From: Henriciella sp. | GTDB taxonomy: Bacteria; Pseudomonadota; Alphaproteobacteria; Caulobacterales; Hyphomonadaceae | DNA: 55,539 bases | Direction of reading: 5' to 3' | Assembly (NCBI GenBank): GCA_021776655.1 | Contig: JAJFFK010000044.1 | Location: forward strand, 1-55,539 | Part shown: piece after piece, positions 16,742 through 24,261 of the stretch | How the letters are laid out: every line of letters begins with the position of its first letter | Numbering within the stretch: the stretch's first letter is position 1 | The notes under the pieces: model-generated | What the model was told of the DNA's origin: nothing | Databases searched by the model: none | The model's input: the letters and a program-made list of their open reading frames with translations, nothing else | Position numbers and translations under genes: made by a program

Positions 16742-17704
16742 TTAAAGCGCCGGTGTGAGCTGGTTAGGTGCTACCAGTTTGATAGCGCTGGAGATCGCTG
16801 CGACATGCTGGTGGTCGGTGCCACAGCAACCGCCGAAGACGCGCAGGGCTGGCAATCGGGCATAGAGATCGGCATGGTCGGCCGCGAGTTCGATCGGATT
16901 GCCGCGATCAAGTTCGGTTGCGGCGTCCAGTTCTGCGTGGCTCTTACAGGACGCGTTGACCCGCAGGCCGCCGATCCGGCGAGTCCATGAGGCGCCAACA
17001 TCAAGCGTCGCGGCGAAATGCGAAGGGTGCGCGCAATTGATCATGTAATAAGCGGGCGTAGACGCGGTTTCATTATCAACCTCGATTATAGCGTCTTGCA
17101 GCGTCTGGCCGCTGGGCAGGCGACCATCAGTTTCAACGGTGAATGAGATGACCGAGGGCTTGCCATTGCGGGCGGCGGCGCGCGCGATGCCGATGGCTTC
17201 GCTCGCATTCGTCATGGTGATCGCGGTGATCAGATCGGCGCCAGCCTTAGCGAGGACTGCGATCTGTTCATTATGATAAGCCTCAGCTTTGACCGGGCAC
17301 ATGATCTCGCCAGCGACATAACCATCGCCGCGCGGACCGACACAGCCGGAGACAAGCATCGGCGTGGCGGGCGTCTCGTACTGGCCTTTGATATCCAACA
17401 ACATCCCAACCGCCATGAAATTGGCATCTGACAAATCGACTTTGGAATAGCCAAGCAGATCTCCCCAGTCAGGGCTGGCGCGCCATGTCGGGCTTTCAAG
17501 GATGAAGCCAGTGGACTGGCGTTTGGCTATAGCTATGTAGCGCTCAAAATAGGTTTTCAGCGCCGCAACGCCTTTGGGTTTTCGCAGCAGCGTGAAGGCG
17601 GCGAAATGCGGCAAGTCGAAACCTTCATCGAAGATCAAAGTGGTTTCGAGTCCGCCATCGGTAAGGAAGATATGCGGGGGTTCTGTCAGGGGGGAGTGAG
17701 TCAT
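16742..17704 (-). CDS. Homocysteine S-methyltransferase family protein
   Basis: The 320-residue TIM-barrel enzyme transfers a methyl group to homocysteine, giving methionine. TDGGLETTL opens the barrel, and the zinc ligands are C224 (MINCAHPSHF) and C293/C294 (VFGGCCGTDHQH). The methyl donor in the family is S-methylmethionine, betaine or DMSP; it cannot be read from sequence. It heads the operon with the Tat protein and the MddA-like gene and is divergent from a winged-helix regulator. That context suggests a locus handling methylated sulfur compounds. Confidence 0.85.
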   Translation of the reverse strand: MTHSPLTEPPHIFLTDGGLETTLIFDEGFDLPHFAAFTLLRKPKGVAALKTYFERYIAIAKRQSTGFILESPTWRASPDWGDLLGYSKVDLSDANFMAVGMLLDIKGQYETPATPMLVSGCVGPRGDGYVAGEIMCPVKAEAYHNEQIAVLAKAGADLITAITMTNASEAIGIARAAARNGKPSVISFTVETDGRLPSGQTLQDAIIEVDNETASTPAYYMINCAHPSHFAATLDVGASWTRRIGGLRVNASCKSHAELDAATELDRGNPIELAADHADLYARLPALRVFGGCCGTDHQHVAAISSAIKLVAPNQLTPAL

Positions 17705-17893
17705 GGGGTTCTCTTTGGGTTAAGGTGTGCGCCGGACGGGCAACTAACGGGCAGCGGGCTTGAAAATGATTTGCATGATAAAAATCTCAAGCTGTGCTAA
17801 TCGGGTTATCGATTTCAGGACAATGGCCCGCTGCCTCGACGCGCAACAGGGTCAGCGCCCGACGATTAGCCGATGAAAAACCGATGACGCTCC

Positions 17894-19468
17894 ATGATTG
17901 AACCAATTCCCTCGCAGATTGATCTCGCCAACACCGCGGACTTCGCACTCGGAGCGCTACGGATTCGTCCGGCGCTGCGGACGATTGAAACACCGGGTGA
18001 GCGGATCACACTGGAGCCGCGCGTCATGCAAGTCCTGGTTTTGCTGGCCAATCATCGCGGCGAGGTCGTCACGCGCGATACGATGATTGCATGCTGCTGG
18101 GATGGGGTCATCGTCGGTGAGGATGCCATTCAGCGCAGTATTGGCCGCTTGCGGCGCGTGGCGGAGACGGTCGGGAATTTCGAAATTGAGACGCTAAGCC
18201 GAATTGGGTATCGGCTTATCGCGCCGGAACCTGAAACCAAAAATCGTTTGCCACAAACCCGATCTCCAGATGATCCGAATCGGCGCACGTCTGTCGCATT
18301 TGGTGCCGTAGAAGTTAAGTCTGCGCAGAGTCAGGACGAGGAATTTATCGAATTGCTGGCCGACGATATTACAGCGGCCCTGTCATTGAACCGCGATCTG
18401 AAAGTCGCTGCGCGAATTCCGTCGGCTGATGTTGCGACTGATATCCGAGATATCGGACAGACTTTCAGTGTCGATTACATTGCGACGCTTCTTCTGCGAC
18501 GTGCGGGCGATCAGGTCCGGTTGCGGGTGCAGTTGGTGGAAACCGACAGCCGGCGTATCGCGTGGACACATTCAGTCGGCGGTCTGACCTTTATCGGCGC
18601 TGCGCCCTCTGATGATCTGATCATCGATCTGGCTAGCCGACTTGCAACCGAACTGGTCCGCGAAGAAACCGACCGGGCGTTGCGCAAACATGAAGACCTG
18701 ACGGCATGGGAAGCGGTGGTGCGTGCGAATGCCGCGTATCAACGGATCAATCTGGATAGCCTGGCCTTCGCAGAGGCAGAGGCGCGGCGTGCGGTTGCTC
18801 TCGATCCCGGTTTTGGCGCGGCGCAAGCGGCGCTGGCAAACGCGCTTGCCGCAACCTACGAGCTTGGCGGCGCCTTAAACGAGGGCGTTGCGACCGAAGC
18901 GCGAATTCATTGCGATCTCGCATTAGCGGCAGATCAAGCCAATCCGACCGTTTTAGCCTGGGTGTCAAATGCGCTCGGCATGATCACGCGGCCGTCGGAA
19001 GGGTTTGAGTTGGCGGAACGCGCAATTGAACTGGCGCCAACCCATCCGATTGCGCATCTTTATCTTGCGCGTCATCAGCTCTACCGGGGGGATGCTGAGG
19101 CCGCGCTCGCGGCGCTGGCGCAACATGATCGCGTCGCACCGCGATTCCCGTGGCAGTATTTTGTCGAGTTTCATAAAGGACTGGCCCGCTTTATGGCAGG
19201 ACAGATCGACAGCGCAGAGAGGGCGTTTGAGCGGGCCGCGCTCATGAACCCGGATTATCCATATTGCTGGATTGCAAAGACAATTGTTTACGGATTGCAA
19301 GGTCGGTCTGAAGACGCCGCAGCAGCGGCGGTTAGCTTGTGGGCATTGGACGGCGCGGAGTCGCTGGACTTACAATTGGCAAGGGTGGCTCATAGCTATC
19401 CTGATCCAGACATAAGCCAGACACTTCAAGCAACCCTGAAAAATGCCTGGGCCTCAGAAACGAATTGA
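17894..19468 (+). CDS. CadC-like winged-helix regulator with TPR domain
   Basis: The 524-residue protein has an OmpR/CadC-type winged helix at residues about 16-110 (RITLEPRVMQVLVLLANHRGEVVTRDTMIACCWDG...SIGRLRRVAE). A FlgO/TolB-N-like domain follows at about 130-225 (DDITAALSLN...DYIATLLLRRAGDQVRLRVQLVE). The C-terminus is a superhelix of TPR repeats (YQRINLDSLAFAEAEARRAVALDP...). No transmembrane helix is visible, unlike CadC. It is cytoplasmic and may sense a ligand or partner through the TPRs. It is divergent from the sulfur-methylation operon and is its likely regulator. Confidence 0.85.
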   Translation: MIEPIPSQIDLANTADFALGALRIRPALRTIETPGERITLEPRVMQVLVLLANHRGEVVTRDTMIACCWDGVIVGEDAIQRSIGRLRRVAETVGNFEIETLSRIGYRLIAPEPETKNRLPQTRSPDDPNRRTSVAFGAVEVKSAQSQDEEFIELLADDITAALSLNRDLKVAARIPSADVATDIRDIGQTFSVDYIATLLLRRAGDQVRLRVQLVETDSRRIAWTHSVGGLTFIGAAPSDDLIIDLASRLATELVREETDRALRKHEDLTAWEAVVRANAAYQRINLDSLAFAEAEARRAVALDPGFGAAQAALANALAATYELGGALNEGVATEARIHCDLALAADQANPTVLAWVSNALGMITRPSEGFELAERAIELAPTHPIAHLYLARHQLYRGDAEAALAALAQHDRVAPRFPWQYFVEFHKGLARFMAGQIDSAERAFERAALMNPDYPYCWIAKTIVYGLQGRSEDAAAAAVSLWALDGAESLDLQLARVAHSYPDPDISQTLQATLKNAWASETN

Positions 19469-20055
19469 AAGATTCATCGAGCTTGCTTTGCTAATGTGTC
19501 ATTAGTGGCGATGGCTAATAGGACATATTGTCAGTTCTGAGTCTCCACTGCCCCATCGTGGCATTAGGGTCAGGAGTGGGCATAACGATGATAAGTCCGG
19601 CAGAGGCGAACAATCTACAAACCAGCGCTACGAATTTTGCTCGTTCGCCTGTTCTTTTTTGTTCCAAGGCAACAGTATCAATAATATTTATGTAACCATC
19701 CGTCATGATCTCGGAGCGCCGAGTAGGCCGCGCCGTGATGTTTCAAGATTATTGTTCGTTTCATTGGGAGGCATTTTTTGTTCCTTTGGTTTAGCGGTAC
19801 CGCATCCTTGCGGCCTGCATACTTTGGAAAAAGCTAGGTTAGGCAGGCGTAGATCAACAATCTATCCGCTGGATACTTTATAGACATACTCGCGTACCTC
19901 TTGTCACCGACAAGCTTGGGTTGAGCTGCAAATGGTACGCGGCAACGGCGCTCAGGGGCAAAATTACACGACCCAAAACTCGCTGGGTCCCATTATTCTG
20001 CGAGGGTTAGAGCAGCTTTGAGCAAATTGGCTTCTTTGCGATATTCCGGGCCTGC
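19469..20055. other. Gene-free, AT-richer stretch
   Basis: I see no convincing gene here. A 63-codon minus frame at 19515-19706 has a hydrophobic segment but no good ribosome site, and plus-strand frames are short and odd in codon use. The composition is less GC-rich than on either side, so it could be a remnant of decayed or acquired DNA. The right edge leads into the ECF-type promoter at 20056. Confidence 0.4.
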
Positions 20056-20084
20056 GGAATAAATTTCCGCTGCTACCGTAGTCT
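20056..20084 (+). promoter_or_regulatory. Predicted ECF promoter: GGAAT-N16-CGTAGTCT
   Basis: The -35-like GGAAT (20056-20060), a 16-base spacer and the -10-like CGTAGTCT (20077-20084) match the promoter candidates at 22878-22907 (plus) and 22828-22856 (minus). An inverted repeat, ATTCCGggcctgCGGAAT, overlaps its -35. It lies 26 bases before the ATG of the exported Arg/Asp-rich protein. Confidence 0.7.
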
Positions 20085-20110
20085 TCCTATCGCAACCATA
20101 GGAGGCGTTG

Positions 20111-20647
20111 ATGAAAACCACGACAATCGGCCTGGGGACTTTATATGTTGCCCTCGCTACAGCCGCGACCTTGTGCCTGGCGCAAACCGCAACGGCCCAA
20201 ACCCAAACGGCGAGCGTTGATGCTGCCCGGCCCGCTATTGTGGCCGATATGGTCAACGACCATCGCCCGCATGATGGACCACCACACGGTGTCCCGCCAG
20301 AGCTGCACCGCAAAGTCGTGCACCTGTATAAACGAATCCACAACGCCTATCCCGATGCCTCGCGCAAGCGCATCCTCTACAAGATCGCTCAAGAGTTGGG
20401 CATATCACCGAGGCGGTTGTGGAATGCCTATCATTCAGGCGGCGGGGGGACAAACGGCCCGGTCGATATCCTTCCTGCGGATCGGGTTACAGACCGCCGC
20501 CTGTCTGATCGCGCCGTCTCTGATCGAGCAACAGACAGATCTCGGCACCGGATCACAGATCGTCCGCGATCTGCAGACCGCGTGCGGGTCAGGCCCGATC
20601 GTCCGGTTCGGGATCGCCCGCAGCGGGCCCGGCCGGGACGTGACTAA
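20111..20647 (+). CDS. Exported Arg/Asp-rich low-complexity protein
   Basis: The 178-residue protein has a signal peptide (residues 1-30, ending TATAQ). A compact central region has a helix-turn-helix-like stretch (RILYKIAQELGISPRRLWNAY, 87-107), and residues about 124-178 are a run of DR-containing repeats (DRVTDRRLSDRAVSDR...). The motif RHRITDRPRSADR is closely matched by RDRIIDRPAADR in the N-terminus of the nearby subtilase. A ggagg site lies five bases before the ATG at 20111. No family is recognised; I infer it belongs to the ECF regulon around it and may be a protease substrate or partner. Confidence 0.75.
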   Translation: MKTTTIGLGTLYVALATAATLCLAQTATAQTQTASVDAARPAIVADMVNDHRPHDGPPHGVPPELHRKVVHLYKRIHNAYPDASRKRILYKIAQELGISPRRLWNAYHSGGGGTNGPVDILPADRVTDRRLSDRAVSDRATDRSRHRITDRPRSADRVRVRPDRPVRDRPQRARPGRD

Positions 20648-20672
20648 GCTCAACCAATAGAGACACGCACAG

Positions 20673-20699
20673 CGGAGAGGACATGTCGTCTTCTCCGCT
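20673..20699 (+). other. Hairpin between the Arg/Asp-rich gene and the barrel gene
   Basis: Inverted repeat gcggaga / tctccgc with a roughly 13-base loop in the 87-base gap. It could be a weak attenuator or an RNA-processing site between two co-directional genes. Confidence 0.45.
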
Positions 20700-20734
20700 C
20701 GTGTCGTATAAGCAAGACAAAGGGAGGCGAAACG

Positions 20735-21514
20735 ATGGGATCGCGAATTTTATTTTTGAGTGCCAGTGCATTTGTACTGGCCGGGCATGCTGGCGCACAG
20801 ACAATGACAGTCTCCGCCGGCGCAGAATACACAACTGGCGACTATGGCGGCGGCAGCGACACAGACGTGCTCTATGCACCTTTCTCGCTTGGCATCGCAG
20901 GCGACAATTGGTCGGCGCGTGCAATTTTGCCTTATCTTCGCCTATCTGGCCCAGGCGTCTTTCTCGGCGAAGATGTTCCGATTGTGCGCGATCCTGCGAT
21001 GCCAATTCGAGGTGCCTCCGAGAACGTGTCTGGTTTGGGAGATCTCAGTCTTTCACTGACAAGAACGACACAATTAGACGAGGCCGGGGTGTGGGAGCTG
21101 GACATTACCGGGCGCGTAAAAGTGCCAACCGCTGACCAGGATAAGGGCCTTGGTACCGGCGAAACAGACTATTCTCTCGCCGGTGATCTGGTGCACAATA
21201 CCGGCGCTTGGAGCCTGTTTGCAGGCGGCGGATACCGCATAAATGGCGACCCCGACACCCGCGACCTCAACAATATTGCGTTTGGGTCTCTGGGGGCAGT
21301 GCGCTATACAGATAGCGGCTCAAGTTGGGGCTTTGCGTATGACTATAGCCAGGCCGTCAGCGACGGTGTTGACGAGGCCCACGAGCTGTCCTCATGGCTA
21401 AGCTTTGGCCTGTCAGACAGCGCCCGATTGCAGGTCTATGGCCTGACTGGACTGAGCAATGGCGGACCTGATTATGGCGGCGGCGCACGTCTGATTCTGA
21501 CATTCAAACGCTAG
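20735..21514 (+). CDS. Predicted outer-membrane beta-barrel protein
   Basis: The 259-residue protein has a signal peptide ending AGHAGAQ. Alternating amphipathic strands follow, with Gly/Tyr/aromatic turns (GAEYTTGDYGGGSDTDVLYAPFSLGIAG, SWGFAYDYSQAVSDG, LSSWLSFGLSDSARLQVYGLTGLSNGG), ending in LILTFKR. This pattern fits a small barrel or transporter-like outer-membrane protein. GGGAGG lies seven bases before the ATG. It is probably co-transcribed with the exported Arg/Asp-rich gene from the promoter at 20056. The stop codon lies in a palindrome shared with the convergent anti-sigma gene. Confidence 0.75.
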   Translation: MGSRILFLSASAFVLAGHAGAQTMTVSAGAEYTTGDYGGGSDTDVLYAPFSLGIAGDNWSARAILPYLRLSGPGVFLGEDVPIVRDPAMPIRGASENVSGLGDLSLSLTRTTQLDEAGVWELDITGRVKVPTADQDKGLGTGETDYSLAGDLVHNTGAWSLFAGGGYRINGDPDTRDLNNIAFGSLGAVRYTDSGSSWGFAYDYSQAVSDGVDEAHELSSWLSFGLSDSARLQVYGLTGLSNGGPDYGGGARLILTFKR

Positions 21515-21525
21515 GGTCGACCCTA
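21511..21525. repeat. Palindrome TAGGGTCGACCCTA holding both stop codons
   Basis: The 14-base perfect palindrome (21512-21525) begins with the TAG stop of the barrel gene and ends with the TAG stop of the convergent anti-sigma gene (read on the minus strand). A symmetric structure of this type could be a bidirectional terminator core. Confidence 0.75.
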
Positions 21526-22296
21526 ATCGCTTTTGCGCGTCCAACCTGCTTCGATCAATTGCGCTTCCTGGCGCTCATTGAAGCGGGTTGTGACGCCCAA
21601 TTCGGCGCTCGCCACAGCAACCGGGTCGCCGCCACCAGCCGCTTGAAACCGATCCGGCGATGACGCCTCGGCCAAGATGACCAAGCGCCAGGACGCATCT
21701 TCGCGACATGCAATCCCCGTTTGCTGCTCTAGCCGAAACTGTCGACACAGCGATCCATCACCCGCTTCAAAGCTGGCCTCGATTAGTACCCGCCGGGTAT
21801 CATCACCGGAAGGCAACGTATCCAACGCCTTGACCAACAGGTGCCCCGGCTCAGCGGAACCATTGTCGGCAAGTTGCAAAAAGGTATCTGGTCCGCTGCG
21901 CCCAGGCAGGACATAGCCCGCCAACAGGCCCATCGCGGCGCACGCAGCAACCAGCGCCGGCCAAATGGTTTGCGGCCAAGTCAGCGCCGCTGCGCCGCCA
22001 CGTGATCGCGTGGGCATTGGCACAATAACCGGATCAGTTGGTTCGCGGCCTTGCGGCTGCCCGATCTCAGCGTGCGGTGTTTCAATCTCCCCTATCAATG
22101 CGGCAAGACCCTGCGACATAGGTGCCGCTTCGACATCTTCAAAAGCCGCCTGCGCCAATGCTCGGCTCGCCTGCAATTTCGCGATAATATCGGCCAGCGC
22201 CGGGTCAGCTTTAATCGCCTCCTCAATCTCCAGCGCGGCTGCATCATCCAACTCGCCATCGGCATAGGCCATCAAATCCAGATCGGTCGGTCTCAT
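21523..22296 (-). CDS. Anti-sigma factor (single-pass, DUF-type periplasmic domain)
   Basis: The 257-residue anti-sigma factor has a cytoplasmic N-terminal helical domain (DLDLMAYADGELDDAAALEIEEAIKADPALADIIAKL), the anti-sigma ZAS-like fold without the canonical His-x3-Cys-x2-Cys zinc site. A membrane helix lies at about 108-130 (IWPALVAACAAMGLLAGYVLP). A periplasmic domain of about 125 residues follows, with two Cys (SLCRQF, IACRED) that could form a disulfide. It is coupled to the sigma gene by an ATGA overlap, so the two form one regulatory pair. A sensor role for the periplasmic domain is inferred. Confidence 0.85.
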   Translation of the reverse strand: MRPTDLDLMAYADGELDDAAALEIEEAIKADPALADIIAKLQASRALAQAAFEDVEAAPMSQGLAALIGEIETPHAEIGQPQGREPTDPVIVPMPTRSRGGAAALTWPQTIWPALVAACAAMGLLAGYVLPGRSGPDTFLQLADNGSAEPGHLLVKALDTLPSGDDTRRVLIEASFEAGDGSLCRQFRLEQQTGIACREDASWRLVILAEASSPDRFQAAGGGDPVAVASAELGVTTRFNERQEAQLIEAGWTRKSD

Positions 22297-22817
22297 TGCA
22301 ATGTCCCTTCCGGCGCGCTCGGTTCTAAAACGCCGATGAGTTTCTGCCTGGCTCGATATAATCGGCTCATCACTGTCCCGACAGGCAGGTCAAGCACATT
22401 AGCCGCGTCCTGATAGCTTTCGCCATTGACCAGGATCAGGCCGACAACCGCACGCTGATCATCTGGCAAGGCTTCAATTGCGATACGCGCCTTGGCTGAC
22501 ATGTCCAACACTTCCAGTCGCTCGCGACCATCCTCGCCGACAAGGCTGTAGGCGGCACTGATATCGTCATGCGGACCCTGTCTTTCGGTTTTTCTCATCT
22601 GATCAATCCAATGGTTCTGAATGATTTTGAACACCCAGCTTTCCAGCCGATAAGCTGGATTATATGAAGCAGCGCGCACCAATGCCCGCTCCAGTCCCGC
22701 TTGCACCAAATCATCGGCATCCGCCGGATTTCTGGCAAGCACCAGCGCAAACCGCCGGAACTTCGGCAGATGCTCAACAAGGCCTTCGCGGACCAGAAGT
22801 TCCGGGCTGTTCGCCAT
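22293..22817 (-). CDS. ECF-type sigma-70 factor
   Basis: The 174-residue sigma factor has region 2 at about 15-80 (LPKFRRFALVLARNPADADDLVQAGLERAL..YNPAYRLESWVFKIIQNHWIDQMRKTERQ) and region 4 at about 115-170 (IEALPDDQRAVVGLILVNGESYQDAANVLDLPVGTVMSRLYRARQKL). It has no regions 1 or 3. ATG at 22817 is chosen because the protein begins there. It lacks a ribosome site, consistent with near-leaderless transcription from the -10 at 22828-22835. A TTG at 22859 is an alternative. The overlap with the anti-sigma gene is ATGA. Confidence 0.92.
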   Translation of the reverse strand: MANSPELLVREGLVEHLPKFRRFALVLARNPADADDLVQAGLERALVRAASYNPAYRLESWVFKIIQNHWIDQMRKTERQGPHDDISAAYSLVGEDGRERLEVLDMSAKARIAIEALPDDQRAVVGLILVNGESYQDAANVLDLPVGTVMSRLYRARQKLIGVLEPSAPEGTLQ

Positions 22818-22827
22818 GATTACAAGA

Positions 22828-22856
22828 GGACTACGTACGGCACGCCAATTTCTTCC
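22828..22856 (-). promoter_or_regulatory. Predicted ECF promoter of the sigma/anti-sigma operon
   Basis: On the minus strand GGAAG (22852-22856), a 16-base spacer and CGTAGTCC (22828-22835) lie 10 bases before the sigma ATG. This matches the motif of the other two promoters and implies autoregulation and a very short or absent leader. Confidence 0.65.
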
Positions 22857-22877
22857 CAAGTTTTTTCATCTCTTCGT

Positions 22878-22907
22878 GGAATGATACGCTATACTAAGGC
22901 GTAGTCT
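22878..22907 (+). promoter_or_regulatory. Predicted ECF promoter of the subtilase gene
   Basis: GGAAT (22878-22882), a 17-base spacer and CGTAGTCT (22900-22907), followed by the 'aagga' ribosome site at 22921-22925. It is the mirror partner of the sigma promoter in the 110-base divergent gap. Confidence 0.7.
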
Positions 22908-22933
22908 CTGTGCTGGCAAAAAGGATCATGAGT

Positions 22934-24250
22934 ATGACTAGGATGCAAGGCACACTGATCTGTATCATTTTGCTGGGGTTGCAAGGCCTGTCAGAAGTCG
23001 CCGCGCAGACCTCAGATCGCGTCCACCGCGTCGATCGACTTGACCGGGCTCGCGAACGGTCCGTCACACGCGACCGGATCATTGACAGACCCGCAGCCGA
23101 CCGACGCGTGGCAACCCGGATTATCGACGAACCAGAGAGTGATGCGCGCAAGGACGAAATTGAGACTGCCACACCAGATGCTGACACGCAGGTGCGCCCA
23201 ACCATCATTCAGGATGAGCGCGGCGACCGCGTTCGGCGCGGCGAAATGCTGGCGCTGAACCCCTCGCTGCAAGCCCTGGATACTCTGAGCCGCCTCGGTT
23301 TACGCCAGGCAAACCAGCGCGACCTGGGCAATGGCGATCATCTTCACATTTTTCGCGCAGACCGCTCTGACACTTTGTACGAGGCCATCGCTCAAGTGCG
23401 CAGGCTTGATCCAGCCGGTGTCTATACCACGAACCACGTTTTCAGCCCCAGCCAAGTTGGATCAGACACGACAGGTGCCCAGCCTCCAACCTCACCCGAA
23501 AGCGCGGATCAGGACTGTGATATCGGTGTGATTGATGGCCCGATAGATACAAGTCTACCTCTGCTCACTCAGCCGATTGTTGCGATGCGCGCGTTTGATA
23601 CAGCCCCACAAGGGTCAAGCGCGCATGGCACCGCCGTTGCGGCCCGGCTGATCCTTGCTGCAAAGGGGTTTGCGCCTCACACCGATCTTAGAATTTGCGC
23701 TGCAAATGTGTTTACGACAGATCTCCCAGGGTCTGTCGCGGCCGACACGCTCGCTGCCGCAATTGGCTGGCAACAACAACAGGGCGCGGTGATTGTGAAT
23801 ATCAGTTTGGCAGGCCCGGATAATGAAATTGTCGCTTATATGGTTGCCCGGTACTTGCGCGGTAATCGGCTTATGGTGGCAGCTGCCGGCAATGGCGGTC
23901 AGCTTAGCCGAAACATCTATCCCGCCGCCTATGACGGCGTCATTGGCGTCACTGCAATAGATGATAACGGGCAAGTCTATCCACTCGCCACGCGCGGACG
24001 TCATGTCGACCTGGCCGCGATTGGGGTTGATCTCGATTTCTCTATGATGGGCATAGACCAGCCTCTATCGGGCACGTCTTTTGCAGCGCCCGTGATCACC
24101 GCCTGGCTGGCCACCAAAGGGCAAAGCGGCGCTGACCTGGGCGCAATCCTAACCGATCTGGGCCCTTCTGGACATGATGACACATACGGCGCGGGTGCCT
24201 TGTTTGAGCAAGCCGATGCACAAATCCAACTGGTTGCCGTCAAGCCATAG
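22934..24250 (+). CDS. Subtilase (S8) family serine protease
   Basis: About 438 residues. A signal peptide (1-25) is followed by an Arg/Asp-rich segment (28-66) matching the exported protein upstream, and the catalytic domain is at about 195-435. The triad is D201 (GVIDGPID), H231 (AHGTAVA) and S382 (GTSFAAP); N320 (AAAGNGG) is the oxyanion residue. ATG at 22934 is preferred for spacing from 'aagga' (22921-22925); ATG at 22928 and GTG at 22910 are alternatives. Its domain order, exported with all catalytic residues, fits a periplasmic or secreted protease controlled by the adjacent sigma factor. Confidence 0.88.
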   Translation: MTRMQGTLICIILLGLQGLSEVAAQTSDRVHRVDRLDRARERSVTRDRIIDRPAADRRVATRIIDEPESDARKDEIETATPDADTQVRPTIIQDERGDRVRRGEMLALNPSLQALDTLSRLGLRQANQRDLGNGDHLHIFRADRSDTLYEAIAQVRRLDPAGVYTTNHVFSPSQVGSDTTGAQPPTSPESADQDCDIGVIDGPIDTSLPLLTQPIVAMRAFDTAPQGSSAHGTAVAARLILAAKGFAPHTDLRICAANVFTTDLPGSVAADTLAAAIGWQQQQGAVIVNISLAGPDNEIVAYMVARYLRGNRLMVAAAGNGGQLSRNIYPAAYDGVIGVTAIDDNGQVYPLATRGRHVDLAAIGVDLDFSMMGIDQPLSGTSFAAPVITAWLATKGQSGADLGAILTDLGPSGHDDTYGAGALFEQADAQIQLVAVKP

Positions 24251-24261
24251 TCGCGGTGCCA

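Noticed and set aside
19515-19706. 63-codon minus frame in the gene-free stretch
   Set aside because: Hydrophobic part is tempting, but it lacks a ribosome site and I cannot match it to a family.
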